64,000 bases of DNA from Paracidovorax avenae (GTDB lineage Bacteria; Pseudomonadota; Gammaproteobacteria; Burkholderiales; Burkholderiaceae_C): assembly GCF_040892545.1 (NCBI RefSeq), contig NZ_CP156079.1, positions 1,581,001 through 1,645,000 of the forward strand, written 5' to 3'. Positions 28,260 through 38,985 of this stretch are shown piece after piece. Both the position numbers and the translations under genes were made by a program. The notes below the pieces were generated by a model. It saw only the letters and a list, made by a program, of their open reading frames with translations. It was not told the origin of the DNA and searched no databases. Within the stretch, counting starts at the first letter, position 1; each line of letters starts with the position of its first letter.

Positions 28260-28373
28260 TCAAGTTTCGGAAAGCACCGGCATGTCTTGGACTCGCCTAG
28301 GTTGTTGATAAACCTGGTAGCGCGTGTCCAGGCGTAGTCGAGCGGAGGACGGTGCGGGAGTCGTGATGAAATG

Positions 28374-28409
28374 AAAAAAGCCCCGGCCGGTGGGCTCGGG
28401 GCTTTTTTT
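28374..28409 (-). terminator. Bidirectional rho-independent terminator after rpoD
   Basis: The hairpin AGCCCC ... GGGGCT carries an A tract on the left and a T tract on the right, so it works in both directions. It lies about 55 bp beyond the rpoD stop on the minus strand. Confidence 0.82.
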
Positions 28410-28464
28410 GGGGGGGGCAGGGCGGCCGCAGGCGGCTGCCTTGTGCGGCGCGGTGCGGCGCGGA

Positions 28465-30813
<2,349 letters not shown>

Positions 30814-31041
30814 GGACGACCTCAGATTCAAAAACGGACACACAAAGAAAACGCAAGCGCGTCGGTTACCGGCGCGGGTGGCGGGGCGAAGGCGGTGCCT
30901 CCGCGGTTCGAGGGGCGGGCCCCCGTGGGCAAGATGTGTGGGCGATCATTTGGTGTGCAGTCCTTGCGGTGTGGGGGGCGGTGTGCGTGTGTGTCACGGT
31001 TGCCCGGCCCGGAGGTGCTGCTGTCGCTCTTGCCGATGAAC

Positions 31042-31071
31042 CCTATATTATAGCCCGCCCGCCTTTTTCAA
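31042..31071 (-). promoter_or_regulatory. Probable rpoD promoter
   Basis: On the minus strand TTGAAA (31071-31066) and TATAGG (31047-31042) are 18 bp apart, with a TATAAT overlapping slightly upstream. It straddles the end of dnaG (TAA at 31048-31050) and would give a long leader of about 220 bases to rpoD. Confidence 0.5.
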
Positions 31072-33090
31072 GTTCGCGGGTGCGATGCCCAGCAGGGACT
31101 GCCGCCGCTGCTGCAGCGCGCGGTACTTCTCCAGCGCGGACGGATCGGTCGCCGCCTGCAGGATGAGTTCCTTCTCCTGGCGCTTGATATCTTCCATCAG
31201 CATGCGGTCGAGCAGGTCGCGCAGTTCGGTCCGCAGCTCGGCCGCGTCGCCCTCGGTCTGGGCGTGCGAGCCGGTCATCACCCGCACCGCCAGCGGCTCC
31301 GCGTCGTGACCGCGCAGGCTCTCGCGCAGCACGGCCCACGCCTGCGGCCCATGCTCGTGCCACTGCGCCTCCAGCCAGGTGAAGAGCGGGCCGTGGGGCG
31401 CGGGCAGGGCGCAGAGCGTGGCGTGGTCCTCGTGCGAGAGGTCTTCCAGGAATTCCATGTGCGACAGCAGCAGCCGGGCCGCGTGGTCGTCGCGCCCCGC
31501 GGCGGGCGTGGACGGCAGGGGCGGCTGCGGCGGGCGCTGATCCTCGCCGCGGCCACGCCACTTGCCCTTGCCCTTCCAGTCGCCGCCGTCCTTGCGCCAG
31601 GGCTTGGGGCTGCCCGTGCCCGGGCCCATGTTGCCCTGGCCGTGTCCGTAGCCATCGTCCTGCGCGTGTGCCCAGCCGCCGCCGTCCGGCGGCCCGCCCC
31701 AGGGAGGCGCGTCATCGGCGGCCGGCGCTCCCTGCGCTGCTGCGGCGCCTTGCTGCCGGGCGCCGCCACCGTGCCGCCCGGCGTCCTGTGCGGCGGCCTG
31801 GTTCCAGAGGTCCGAAAGATCGGCGGACGTGAGCTGGGCCAGTTCCGCCAATTCGCCCAGCAGCTGGCGCTTGAGCGCGCCGTCGGGCAGGGCGGTCCAC
31901 AGCGGCCGGGCGTTCGCCGCCATGCGGGCGCGGCCTTCGGCCAGGCCCAGGTCGCAGCCCTCGCCGGCGGCCTCCACCAGGAAGCGGCTCAGCGGCATGG
32001 CGCCCTGCACGTGCCGCGCGAACGCGTCGGTGCCGTGCGCGCGCACGAAGCTGTCGGGGTCGTGCTCGGCGGGCAGGAACAGGAACTTCACGCTACGTGT
32101 GTCCGTGGCGTAGGGCAGGGCGCCGTCGAGTGCCTTGCGCGCCGCGCGCCGGCCCGCCGCGTCGCCGTCGAAGCTGAAGACCACCGTGTCGGTGAAGCGG
32201 AAAAGCTTGTGGACATGGTCCGGCGTGCACGCCGTGCCCAGCGTGGCGACCGCGTTCGGGAAACCCAGTTGCGCGAGCGCGACCACGTCCATGTAGCCCT
32301 CGGTGACGAGCGCGTAGCCGTGTTCGCGGATGGCCGTGCGCGCCTCGAACAGGCCGTAGAGCTCGCGCCCCTTGTGGAAGACGGGGGTCTCGGGCGAATT
32401 GAGGTACTTGGGCTTGTCGTCGCCCAGCACCCGGCCCCCGAAGCCGATGCATTCGCCCTTCACGTTGCGGATCGGGAACATCACCCGGTCGCGGAAACGG
32501 TCGTAGCGCTTGCCGTCTTCCTCGTTCACGATGACCAGGCCGCTCTCGTGCAGCAGCGGGTTGTCGTACTCGGGGAACACGCTGGCGAGCGACCGCCAGC
32601 CCTCGGGCGCGTAACCCAGGCCGTAGCGCTTGGCGATCGCCCCCGACACGCCGCGCCCCTTGAAGTACGCGATGGCGCGCTGCGACTCGCGCAGGTGGCG
32701 GCGGTAGGCCTCGCCCGCCTTCTCCAGCACGTCGGTGAGCGTGGCCTGCTTCTGGCGCTGCGCGGCCGCGCGCTCGCGCTCCTGCGGGGAGACATCGTCC
32801 TGCGGCACCTGCAGCCCCACCTGCTGTGCCAGGTCCTGAACGGCCTCCACGAAGCCCATGCCGGCATGCTCCATCAGGAAGCTGATCGCGTTGCCGTTCT
32901 TGCCGCAGCCGAAGCAGTGGTAGAACTGCTTGGACGGGCTGACGCTGAACGAGGGCGACTTCTCGCCGTGGAAGGGGCACAGCCCCATGAAGTTGGCCCC
33001 GCCCTTCTTGAGCTGCACGTAGCGGCCGACCACATCGACCACATCGACGCGCGAAAGCAATTCCTGGATGAAGGACTGGGGGATGGACAC
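31048..33090 (-). CDS. dnaG: DNA primase DnaG
   Basis: A 680-aa enzyme that makes RNA primers at the replication fork. The CHC2 zinc finger is at about residues 38-65 (CPFHGEKSPSF, then YHCFGCGKNG). The RNA-polymerase core and Toprim domain contain VTEGYMDVVALAQ, and a C-terminal DnaB-binding domain follows. A Gly/His/Gln/Pro-rich low-complexity stretch of about 100 residues (roughly 430-545, for example DDGYGHGQGNMGPGTGSPKP) separates the core from the helicase-binding domain and makes the protein longer than usual. It starts at GTG. rpsU, usually upstream in the macromolecular synthesis operon, is absent here. Confidence 0.96.
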   Translation of the reverse strand: MSIPQSFIQELLSRVDVVDVVGRYVQLKKGGANFMGLCPFHGEKSPSFSVSPSKQFYHCFGCGKNGNAISFLMEHAGMGFVEAVQDLAQQVGLQVPQDDVSPQERERAAAQRQKQATLTDVLEKAGEAYRRHLRESQRAIAYFKGRGVSGAIAKRYGLGYAPEGWRSLASVFPEYDNPLLHESGLVIVNEEDGKRYDRFRDRVMFPIRNVKGECIGFGGRVLGDDKPKYLNSPETPVFHKGRELYGLFEARTAIREHGYALVTEGYMDVVALAQLGFPNAVATLGTACTPDHVHKLFRFTDTVVFSFDGDAAGRRAARKALDGALPYATDTRSVKFLFLPAEHDPDSFVRAHGTDAFARHVQGAMPLSRFLVEAAGEGCDLGLAEGRARMAANARPLWTALPDGALKRQLLGELAELAQLTSADLSDLWNQAAAQDAGRHGGGARQQGAAAAQGAPAADDAPPWGGPPDGGGWAHAQDDGYGHGQGNMGPGTGSPKPWRKDGGDWKGKGKWRGRGEDQRPPQPPLPSTPAAGRDDHAARLLLSHMEFLEDLSHEDHATLCALPAPHGPLFTWLEAQWHEHGPQAWAVLRESLRGHDAEPLAVRVMTGSHAQTEGDAAELRTELRDLLDRMLMEDIKRQEKELILQAATDPSALEKYRALQQRRQSLLGIAPANLKKAGGL

Positions 33091-33138
33091 GCGGGGATTT
33101 TCGCCGGAATGCCGCCGGCCGCTCCCTGTATCTCGTGG

Positions 33139-33157
33139 TGCTATTTAATCGATAGCA
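33139..33157. repeat. Short palindrome TGCTAT...ATAGCA upstream of dnaG
   Basis: An AT-rich palindrome, TGCTAT-TTAATCG-ATAGCA, in the divergent gap between dnaG and the EAL gene. It looks like a small palindromic element that I recall in intergenic regions of Comamonadaceae; that link is from memory. It could also be a regulator site. The rest of the 248-bp gap shows nothing I can name. Confidence 0.35.
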
Positions 33158-33338
33158 TGACAGGGCTCCGGGGCTGGTGCCGGGCGGGGTTCGATATCCG
33201 AAAGTGCCGCACGCGCCAGGCCGTGGGGCCCGGGCGCCAGCGTAGGACGCCACCGCTTGCTGCGGCCGAGGCCCCCGCGCAGGCGCGCGGCTGCACTAAG
33301 CTGCCTGGGCAACTCCCGGGAATGCTCCCCTGACTTCC

Positions 33339-34253
33339 ATGCACGCGCACGCTCCTTCCACCCGCGCCTGCTCCGCGTGCCGCAACGGTGCCGCGGAGCT
33401 GGATTTCGACTTCACCATGGCCTTCCAGCCCATCGTGGACCTGCGCCACGGCGGCAGCGTGTTCGCCTACGAGGCGCTGGTGCGCGGTGCCGACGGCAGT
33501 TCGGCCGCTTCGGTGCTGGCCCGCGTGAACGACGGCAACCGCTATGCGTTCGACCAGGCCTGCCGGGTGCGCGCGGTGGAGCTGGCGGCCCGGCTGGGCA
33601 TCGACTGCCGGCTGAGCATCAACTTCCTGCCCAATGCGGTGTACCAGCCCGAGTCCTGCATCCAGGTCACGCTGGAGGCCGCGCGGCGCAACGGCTTTCC
33701 GGTCGAGCGCATCATCTTCGAGGTGGCGGAGCACGAGAACGCCCACGACCGCGAGCACCTCAACCGCATCCTGCGTGCCTACCGGCGCCAGGGCCTGCGC
33801 ACGGCCATCGACGATTTCGGTGCCGGCTATGCGGGCCTGGGCCTGCTGGCGGACTTCCAGCCCGACATGCTGAAGATCGACATGGCGCTGGTGCGCGGCA
33901 TCGGCGCCGACCCGGTGCGCCAGGCCATCGCCCGCGGCGTGGTCTCGATGGGCGAGGCGCTGGGCATCGCGGTGATCGCCGAGGGCGTGGAAACCGAGGA
34001 CGAACTCCGCCCCCTGCGGGCCATGGGCGTCCACCTGTACCAGGGCTACCTTTTCGCGCGCCCCGCGCTGGAGGCGCTGCCCGCCGTGCAATGGCCGGAG
34101 GGCGCAGGCTTCGGGGACGGCTTCGGCGATGCGGCGGATGCGCTGCCAGGCGGTGCGGGTGGCATGGGCGCGCCACCGGCGGCGCTGCGCGCGATGTCCG
34201 GGGCGCGGGCACGCGGCGGCGCGGGCATGGCGATGGGATTCGGGCTCGGCTGA
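33339..34253 (+). CDS. EAL-domain cyclic di-GMP phosphodiesterase
   Basis: A 304-aa cytosolic protein that is almost entirely one EAL domain. Catalytic elements are present: YEALVRG for the EAL signature, RLSINFLPNAV, FEVAEHE, IDDFGAGYAGLGLLADF with the Asp pair and loop 6, DMLKIDM with the Lys, and AEGVETEDEL. It should hydrolyse c-di-GMP to pGpG. There is no GGDEF, PAS or membrane part. The N-terminus carries CSACRNG, a possible metal or redox CxxC, and the last ~60 residues are Gly/Ala-rich and probably disordered. It runs divergently from dnaG. Confidence 0.92.
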   Translation: MHAHAPSTRACSACRNGAAELDFDFTMAFQPIVDLRHGGSVFAYEALVRGADGSSAASVLARVNDGNRYAFDQACRVRAVELAARLGIDCRLSINFLPNAVYQPESCIQVTLEAARRNGFPVERIIFEVAEHENAHDREHLNRILRAYRRQGLRTAIDDFGAGYAGLGLLADFQPDMLKIDMALVRGIGADPVRQAIARGVVSMGEALGIAVIAEGVETEDELRPLRAMGVHLYQGYLFARPALEALPAVQWPEGAGFGDGFGDAADALPGGAGGMGAPPAALRAMSGARARGGAGMAMGFGLG

Positions 34254-34260
34254 GCCCCCG

Positions 34261-35241
34261 TCACTGGTTGGAGATGATGGTGAGCAGGTCGCCCCGCACC
34301 TCGGGGTCGTCGGTGTACTTCTTGTAGAGCGGGGCCATGCGGCGCACATAGGGCGAGAAGTCGGCCACGGGGGCGAACTGCACGCCCTCCTTGGCCAGCG
34401 CGGTGCGGGCCGCGAGTTCACGCTTTTCCCAGAGGCCGCGCATCAGCAGCGCGGAGTCCTTGCCGGCCTTCAGGAAGACCTTGCGGTCGTCCTCGTTCAG
34501 CCGCTTCCACAGCTGGGTGGAAACCACCAGGGCCTCGGGCGCGATCATGTGCTGGTCCAGCAGCATGTATTTCGCCAGCTTGTACTGGCCGGTGGATTCG
34601 TACGAGACGATGTTGCCTTCCGCGCAGTCGATCTTTCCGGTGCGGAAGCTTTCGGCCACTTCCTTGTAGGGCACGACCACCGGCGTGGCGCCCAGCAGCT
34701 TCACCATCTCGATGTGCGAATCGACCTGCTGGACGCGGATGCGCAGGCCCGCCAGGTCCTCGCGGCGGGTGATGGGCTTGTCGGCGCAGTAGAACGAGCG
34801 GGCGCCGCCGTTGTACCAGCCCAGCACGACGTAGCCGGACGCCTTGAGCTTCTCCGCGAGCCGGTCGCCCATCGGGCCGTCCAGGTAGCGGAACATGTGT
34901 GCGGCGTTGCTGAAGAGGAAGGGCAGGTTGAACGCCTGCAGCGCCGGCACCGCCTCCGCGAGCGGGCCCATGTTGAATTCCGCGGCGTCGATCTCGCCGG
35001 CCTTGAGCATCTGCACGGCCTTGGCCTAGTCGCCCAGGGCGGCATCGGAGTAAATCTGGATGCGGTAGCGGCCCTGGGTGCCGGCCTGTACCTCGGCGGC
35101 GAAGCTCTTCATCGCCTCGGTGACCGGATAACCGTCGGGATGGATGTTCCAGGCCCGCAGCGGCGCGGCGGTCTGGCTGGTGGCGGGCGCTGCCCAGAAC
35201 ACCAGCACGGTGGCGAATGCTGCCCAGAAACGCTTGCCCAT
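34261..35241 (-). pseudogene. TRAP transporter solute-binding protein (DctP family), broken by an amber codon
   Basis: The full frame is 327 codons. It starts at an ATG with GGGGAG before it and a signal peptide MGKRFWAAFATVLVFWAAP. At codon 72 a TAG (35028-35026) interrupts SDAALGD-*-AKAVQMLKAG. On both sides the frame is unbroken and matches DctP: IDAAEFNMGPLAEAVPALQA and the ligand-binding region LRIRVQQVDSHIEM. The stop stands where Gln or Glu would be expected, and CAG to TAG is one base change. Without suppression only a 71-residue fragment is made. No DctQ/DctM membrane genes are nearby, so the gene was already an orphan. Confidence 0.87.
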
Positions 35242-35379
35242 GTGTTCTCCCCGTCCTCGCGGAAATTGGTCCGTGGCGGAGGCCGGCTGCGCAGGCCGCC
35301 GCCGTGTCGCCATCGCCCAGCATTCTCCGGGCGACTCTTCCGTGGGAGCAAGCGATTTTCAGGCGGGCGCGCGCCGCCA

Positions 35380-35406
35380 AAACCACAGCCCCGCCGCGCG
35401 GGGCTT
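35380..35406 (-). terminator. Possible terminator after ggt
   Basis: On the minus strand an 8-bp stem, AGCCCCGC/GCGGGGCT, is followed by GTGGTTTT. It is placed about 55 bp beyond the ggt stop. The T tract is imperfect, so efficiency is uncertain. Confidence 0.5.
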
Positions 35407-35460
35407 GGCACTGTGCATGCGATGTGCTAGCTCGACCGTGGCCGATGGGCTGCGGGCCGG

Positions 35461-37290
35461 TCAGTCGCCCATCACGATGCCCTCGCGGCGCGGATCCGCG
35501 CCGCCCAGCCACATCGGCTGGCCGTGCACGTTGGCGCGGGTGATGGCCTGCAGCCCGCTGGTCATGTTCATCTCGCGCACCTCGGCGCCGCGCGTGCGCA
35601 GTTGCTCCACGGTCGAGGGCAGGAAGCGCTTTTCCTCCAGCATGGTGGGGCCGTTGAGGTTGCCGAAGTTCGGCAGGTTGATGGCCTGCTGCGGCGTCAG
35701 CCCCCAGTTGAAGATGCCGTACAGCGTCTTGGCGGTGTAGTGGATGATGAGAGCGCCGCCCGGGCTGCCGCCGCTCGCCGCGAGCTGGCCGGTGGCCTTG
35801 TCGAAGACCAGGGTCGGGGCCATGGAGGAGCGGGGGCGCTTGCCGGGCTCCACGCGGTTCGCGATGGGCTGGCCGGCCGCATCGCGGGGCGCGAAGCTGA
35901 AGTCGGTCAGCTCGTTGTTCAGCAGGAAGCCCTTGACCATCTGGCGGGAGCCGAACTGGTCCTCGATGGTCGTCGTCATCGCCACCGCATTGCCGCGGGC
36001 GTCCACCACGCTGATGTGGCTGGTGCCGTGCTCGATCTGGTCGGGCATCGGCGCCAGGGCCGTCTTCACGGCCCCCGGCGTGCCGGGCTGGGCCACCTTC
36101 AGGCTTTGCGGGCCGATGAGGCGCGCGCGCCGGGCCAGGTAGGCGGGATCGAGCAGGCTCGACCAGCTGCCCGCCGGCGGCTGCACGAAGTCGGGGTCGG
36201 CCACGTAGAGCCCGCGGTCGGCGAAGGCCAGGCGCGCGGCCTCGTTGTAGTAGTAGAGCCAGTCGGCGCCGGGCTGCAGGTCCTGCGGCCCGTTCGGGCC
36301 GGCCTGCAGCGGCATGCCGGCCGCGGGTGTCTGCTGCAGGATGCCGAGGATCTGCGCCACGGCGATCGCCCCCGAGCCGGGCGGCGGGAACCCGCACATG
36401 CGGTAGGCATGGGCCGCCACGGCGTAGTCGCTGCACAGGGCTTCGCGCTTTTTCGGCTGGTAGCCCGCCAGGTCCGCCAGGCTCAGCTGGCCGGGATTCG
36501 TCGGATGGCCCTGCACCTTGGCCACGATGGCCTGGGCGACCTCGCCCTCCAGCAGGGCCTTCGATCCGTTCTGCGCGATGGCCCGCAGCACGGCCGCGAG
36601 TTCCGGATTGCGCAGCACATGCCCCACGGGCCAGGGCTTGCCCGCAGGGTCGAAGAAGTAGGCCCGCGCGGCCGGGTCCTGCGCCAGGTATTTCTCGTTG
36701 GCGAGCAGGCTGTTGAGGCGGGCGCTCACCTTGAAGCCGCCTTCGGCCAGGCGGATGGCGGGCTCGAACAGCTGTGCCCAGGGCAGCACCCCGTGCTCGC
36801 GGTGCGCCATCTCCAGCATGCGCACGGCACCGGGCACGCCGACAGAGCGGCCGCCGACCACACCGTCGTGGAACGGCATGGGCTTGCCGTCCCGGCCGAG
36901 GAACAGGTTCTCGTTGGCGGCGGCGGGGGCGGTCTCGCGCCCGTCGTATGCCTCCACCTTGCTGCCCGCGGCGTGCAGCAGGAAGGCGCCGCCGCCGATG
37001 CCGCTGGACTGGGGTTCGACCAGGGTGAGCACCATCTGCACCGCGATGGCCGCGTCGATGGCCGACCCGCCGGCCTTGAGCACCTGGTAGCCCGCATCGG
37101 TGGCCAGCGGATTGGCCGCGGCGACCGCGAACTGGCGCGTGGCCCAGCCGGGCTTCTCCGTGTACCCCGAAGAACCTTCGGGCTGGTCCGGCACCGAATA
37201 GGCGAGTTGCGGGGCGGTGGAGCAGGCGGCCAGCAGGGCCGTGGCGGCGGCCAGGGCCAGGGCGGTGCGGCGGGTGGACGGGAATGTCAT
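35461..37290 (-). CDS. ggt: Gamma-glutamyltransferase (lipoprotein form)
   Basis: A 609-aa Ntn-hydrolase that cleaves glutathione and transfers gamma-glutamyl groups, self-processing into two chains. It has a signal peptide with lipobox LLAACS near residue 23. The nucleophile Thr is in EHGTSHISVVDARGNAVAMT near residue 405. GGSPGGALI and the N-terminal motif SGIGGGAFLL also match the family. The start is the ATG with AAGGAGG upstream. It acts in the periplasm, probably tethered to a membrane, and would let the cell use extracytoplasmic glutathione. It stands alone, 105 bp after phoD. Confidence 0.94.
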   Translation of the reverse strand: MTFPSTRRTALALAAATALLAACSTAPQLAYSVPDQPEGSSGYTEKPGWATRQFAVAAANPLATDAGYQVLKAGGSAIDAAIAVQMVLTLVEPQSSGIGGGAFLLHAAGSKVEAYDGRETAPAAANENLFLGRDGKPMPFHDGVVGGRSVGVPGAVRMLEMAHREHGVLPWAQLFEPAIRLAEGGFKVSARLNSLLANEKYLAQDPAARAYFFDPAGKPWPVGHVLRNPELAAVLRAIAQNGSKALLEGEVAQAIVAKVQGHPTNPGQLSLADLAGYQPKKREALCSDYAVAAHAYRMCGFPPPGSGAIAVAQILGILQQTPAAGMPLQAGPNGPQDLQPGADWLYYYNEAARLAFADRGLYVADPDFVQPPAGSWSSLLDPAYLARRARLIGPQSLKVAQPGTPGAVKTALAPMPDQIEHGTSHISVVDARGNAVAMTTTIEDQFGSRQMVKGFLLNNELTDFSFAPRDAAGQPIANRVEPGKRPRSSMAPTLVFDKATGQLAASGGSPGGALIIHYTAKTLYGIFNWGLTPQQAINLPNFGNLNGPTMLEEKRFLPSTVEQLRTRGAEVREMNMTSGLQAITRANVHGQPMWLGGADPRREGIVMGD

Positions 37291-37395
37291 GCGGGTACGC
37301 CTCCTTCGCGTCGTGCAGTGGAATGATCTCGGGGTGACGCCGGGCATCCTATCGGCCCGCCCCGGTCCGTGGCGGCTTTGTTACAAGCGGGTACG

Positions 37396-38985
37396 TCAGT
37401 CCCGTACCGGGCCCGGACGGCCGTCTTCCACCACGAAGCGCGCCAGGGTGGAGCAGGCGCTGTCGGCCCGCAGCGGGTCGTCCACCGTCCGAAGTACCGT
37501 GGTCCAGCGCTGCGGCGTGACGTCGGCCAGGCCCCAGCCGCGCAGGTCGCTGCGCGCCAGCAGCACGTGGGGGTTGAGCCGCGCGATGGCGTCCACCCGG
37601 TCCTGCGTGGTGCCCGCCCGCGAGCTGATGGAGGTGCCGCAGAACTCGCTGGCCAGCGTGGGGGCATCCGGCGCGGGGCCCCGCACTTCGCAGACGTAGT
37701 TCTGGTGGATGTCCCCGCCGAGGAACACCGTATTGCGCGGCGACCTGCCCGCGAGGGACGCGAGCAGCCGCTCGCGCGCCGCGGGATAGCCGTCCCAGCT
37801 GTCGGTGCCCTGCCGTCCGGAGGGCGTGCGGCGCGGCGAGAACAGCGTCTGCTGCGCGATCACGCTCCAGCGCGGGCGGCCTCCATCGCCGGCCGGCGCG
37901 GCATCCTCCGCCAGCCCCGCGTCCAGCCAGCGCTCCTGCTCCATGTCGAGGAAGCTGCGCGACGGGTCTGCCAGCTCGGGGCAGTGGGCGGGCCGCACCG
38001 CTCCTGCATCGCCGGCGCCCGGCGGGCGGCAGGCCTGGCGGTTGCGGAACTGGCGCGCGTCGAGCAGGTGCAGGCGGGCCAGCCGCCCCCAGGCGAGGCG
38101 CCGGTACAGCTGCAGGCCGCCGAGCCCGCCGCCGGCCTGCAGCGCCGCCGCGCGCAGCGGCATGTGCTCGTAGTACGCTTGGTAGGCCGCGGCCCGCAGG
38201 TCGGCGAAGGCGGCGTCCGGCTCCCGTCCCGACAGCCCGGCGTAGTCGTTCTCCACCTCGTGGTCGTCCCAGGTCACGGCCCAGGGGGCGGCGGCGTGGG
38301 CCGCCTGCAGGGCCGGGTCGCTGCGGTGCAGCGCGTAGCGGTCGCGGAAGTCGGCCAGCGTGCGCGCGTGGCGCAGCGCATGCACGCGCGCCAGGCCCGC
38401 CGGATCGGCGGGGCTCGCGTATTCGTAGATGTAGTCGCCCAGGAACAGCACGAGGTCCGGCGCATGGCGGCAGACGTCGTTCCAGGCGGCGTAATGCCCG
38501 TGCTCCCAGCGCTGGCAGGAGGCGAATGCCAGGCGCAGATGCGGCTGCGGGTCCGAGGGGGAAGGCGCGGTGCGCGTGCGGCCCGTGGGGCTCGCGGCGT
38601 CGCCGTGCAGGAAGCGGTAGAAGTACCAGCGCCCCGGCTCCAGCCCGCGCAGCTCCACATGCACGCTGTGCGCCAGCTCCGGCAGGGCCGTGGCCGTGCC
38701 CTGGCGCACGATGCGGCGGAACCGGTCGTCGTGCGCCAGCTCCCAGCGCACCGTCGCCGGTCCGGCCGCGCCGCCGGGCTCCGGCGGCATCAGCCGGGTC
38801 CAGAGCACGAAGCCATCGGGGGCCGGGTCTCCGCTCGCCACGCCGAGCGCGAACAGGTCGGTGCCCCAGCCGGGTGAGGACCATGCCCGGCGGGGCAGGG
38901 TGCCGGCCGCCGCCAGCGCGGCCGCGAGCCGCAGCAGCGTGCGGCGGTCGATGGCCTGCCGGGTCGGGTCAGGCCGCCATGACAC
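37396..38985 (-). CDS. PhoD-family alkaline phosphatase (Tat-exported)
   Basis: A 529-aa phosphodiesterase/phosphatase of the PhoD type, which uses Fe/Ca in characterised members. The N-terminus has a twin-arginine signal (DRRTLLRLAAALAAAG). A Fn3-like PhoD N-domain follows (LFALGVASGDPAPDGFVLWT), then the metal-binding motifs LGDYIYEY, WDDHEVENDY and LGGDIHQNY. The start is a GTG that overlaps the diguanylate cyclase 3' end by 17 bp, needed to keep the RR motif; no clear ribosome site is seen, which suggests coupling to the upstream gene. The likely role is scavenging phosphate from phosphodiesters. Confidence 0.91.
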   Translation of the reverse strand: MSWRPDPTRQAIDRRTLLRLAAALAAAGTLPRRAWSSPGWGTDLFALGVASGDPAPDGFVLWTRLMPPEPGGAAGPATVRWELAHDDRFRRIVRQGTATALPELAHSVHVELRGLEPGRWYFYRFLHGDAASPTGRTRTAPSPSDPQPHLRLAFASCQRWEHGHYAAWNDVCRHAPDLVLFLGDYIYEYASPADPAGLARVHALRHARTLADFRDRYALHRSDPALQAAHAAAPWAVTWDDHEVENDYAGLSGREPDAAFADLRAAAYQAYYEHMPLRAAALQAGGGLGGLQLYRRLAWGRLARLHLLDARQFRNRQACRPPGAGDAGAVRPAHCPELADPSRSFLDMEQERWLDAGLAEDAAPAGDGGRPRWSVIAQQTLFSPRRTPSGRQGTDSWDGYPAARERLLASLAGRSPRNTVFLGGDIHQNYVCEVRGPAPDAPTLASEFCGTSISSRAGTTQDRVDAIARLNPHVLLARSDLRGWGLADVTPQRWTTVLRTVDDPLRADSACSTLARFVVEDGRPGPVRD

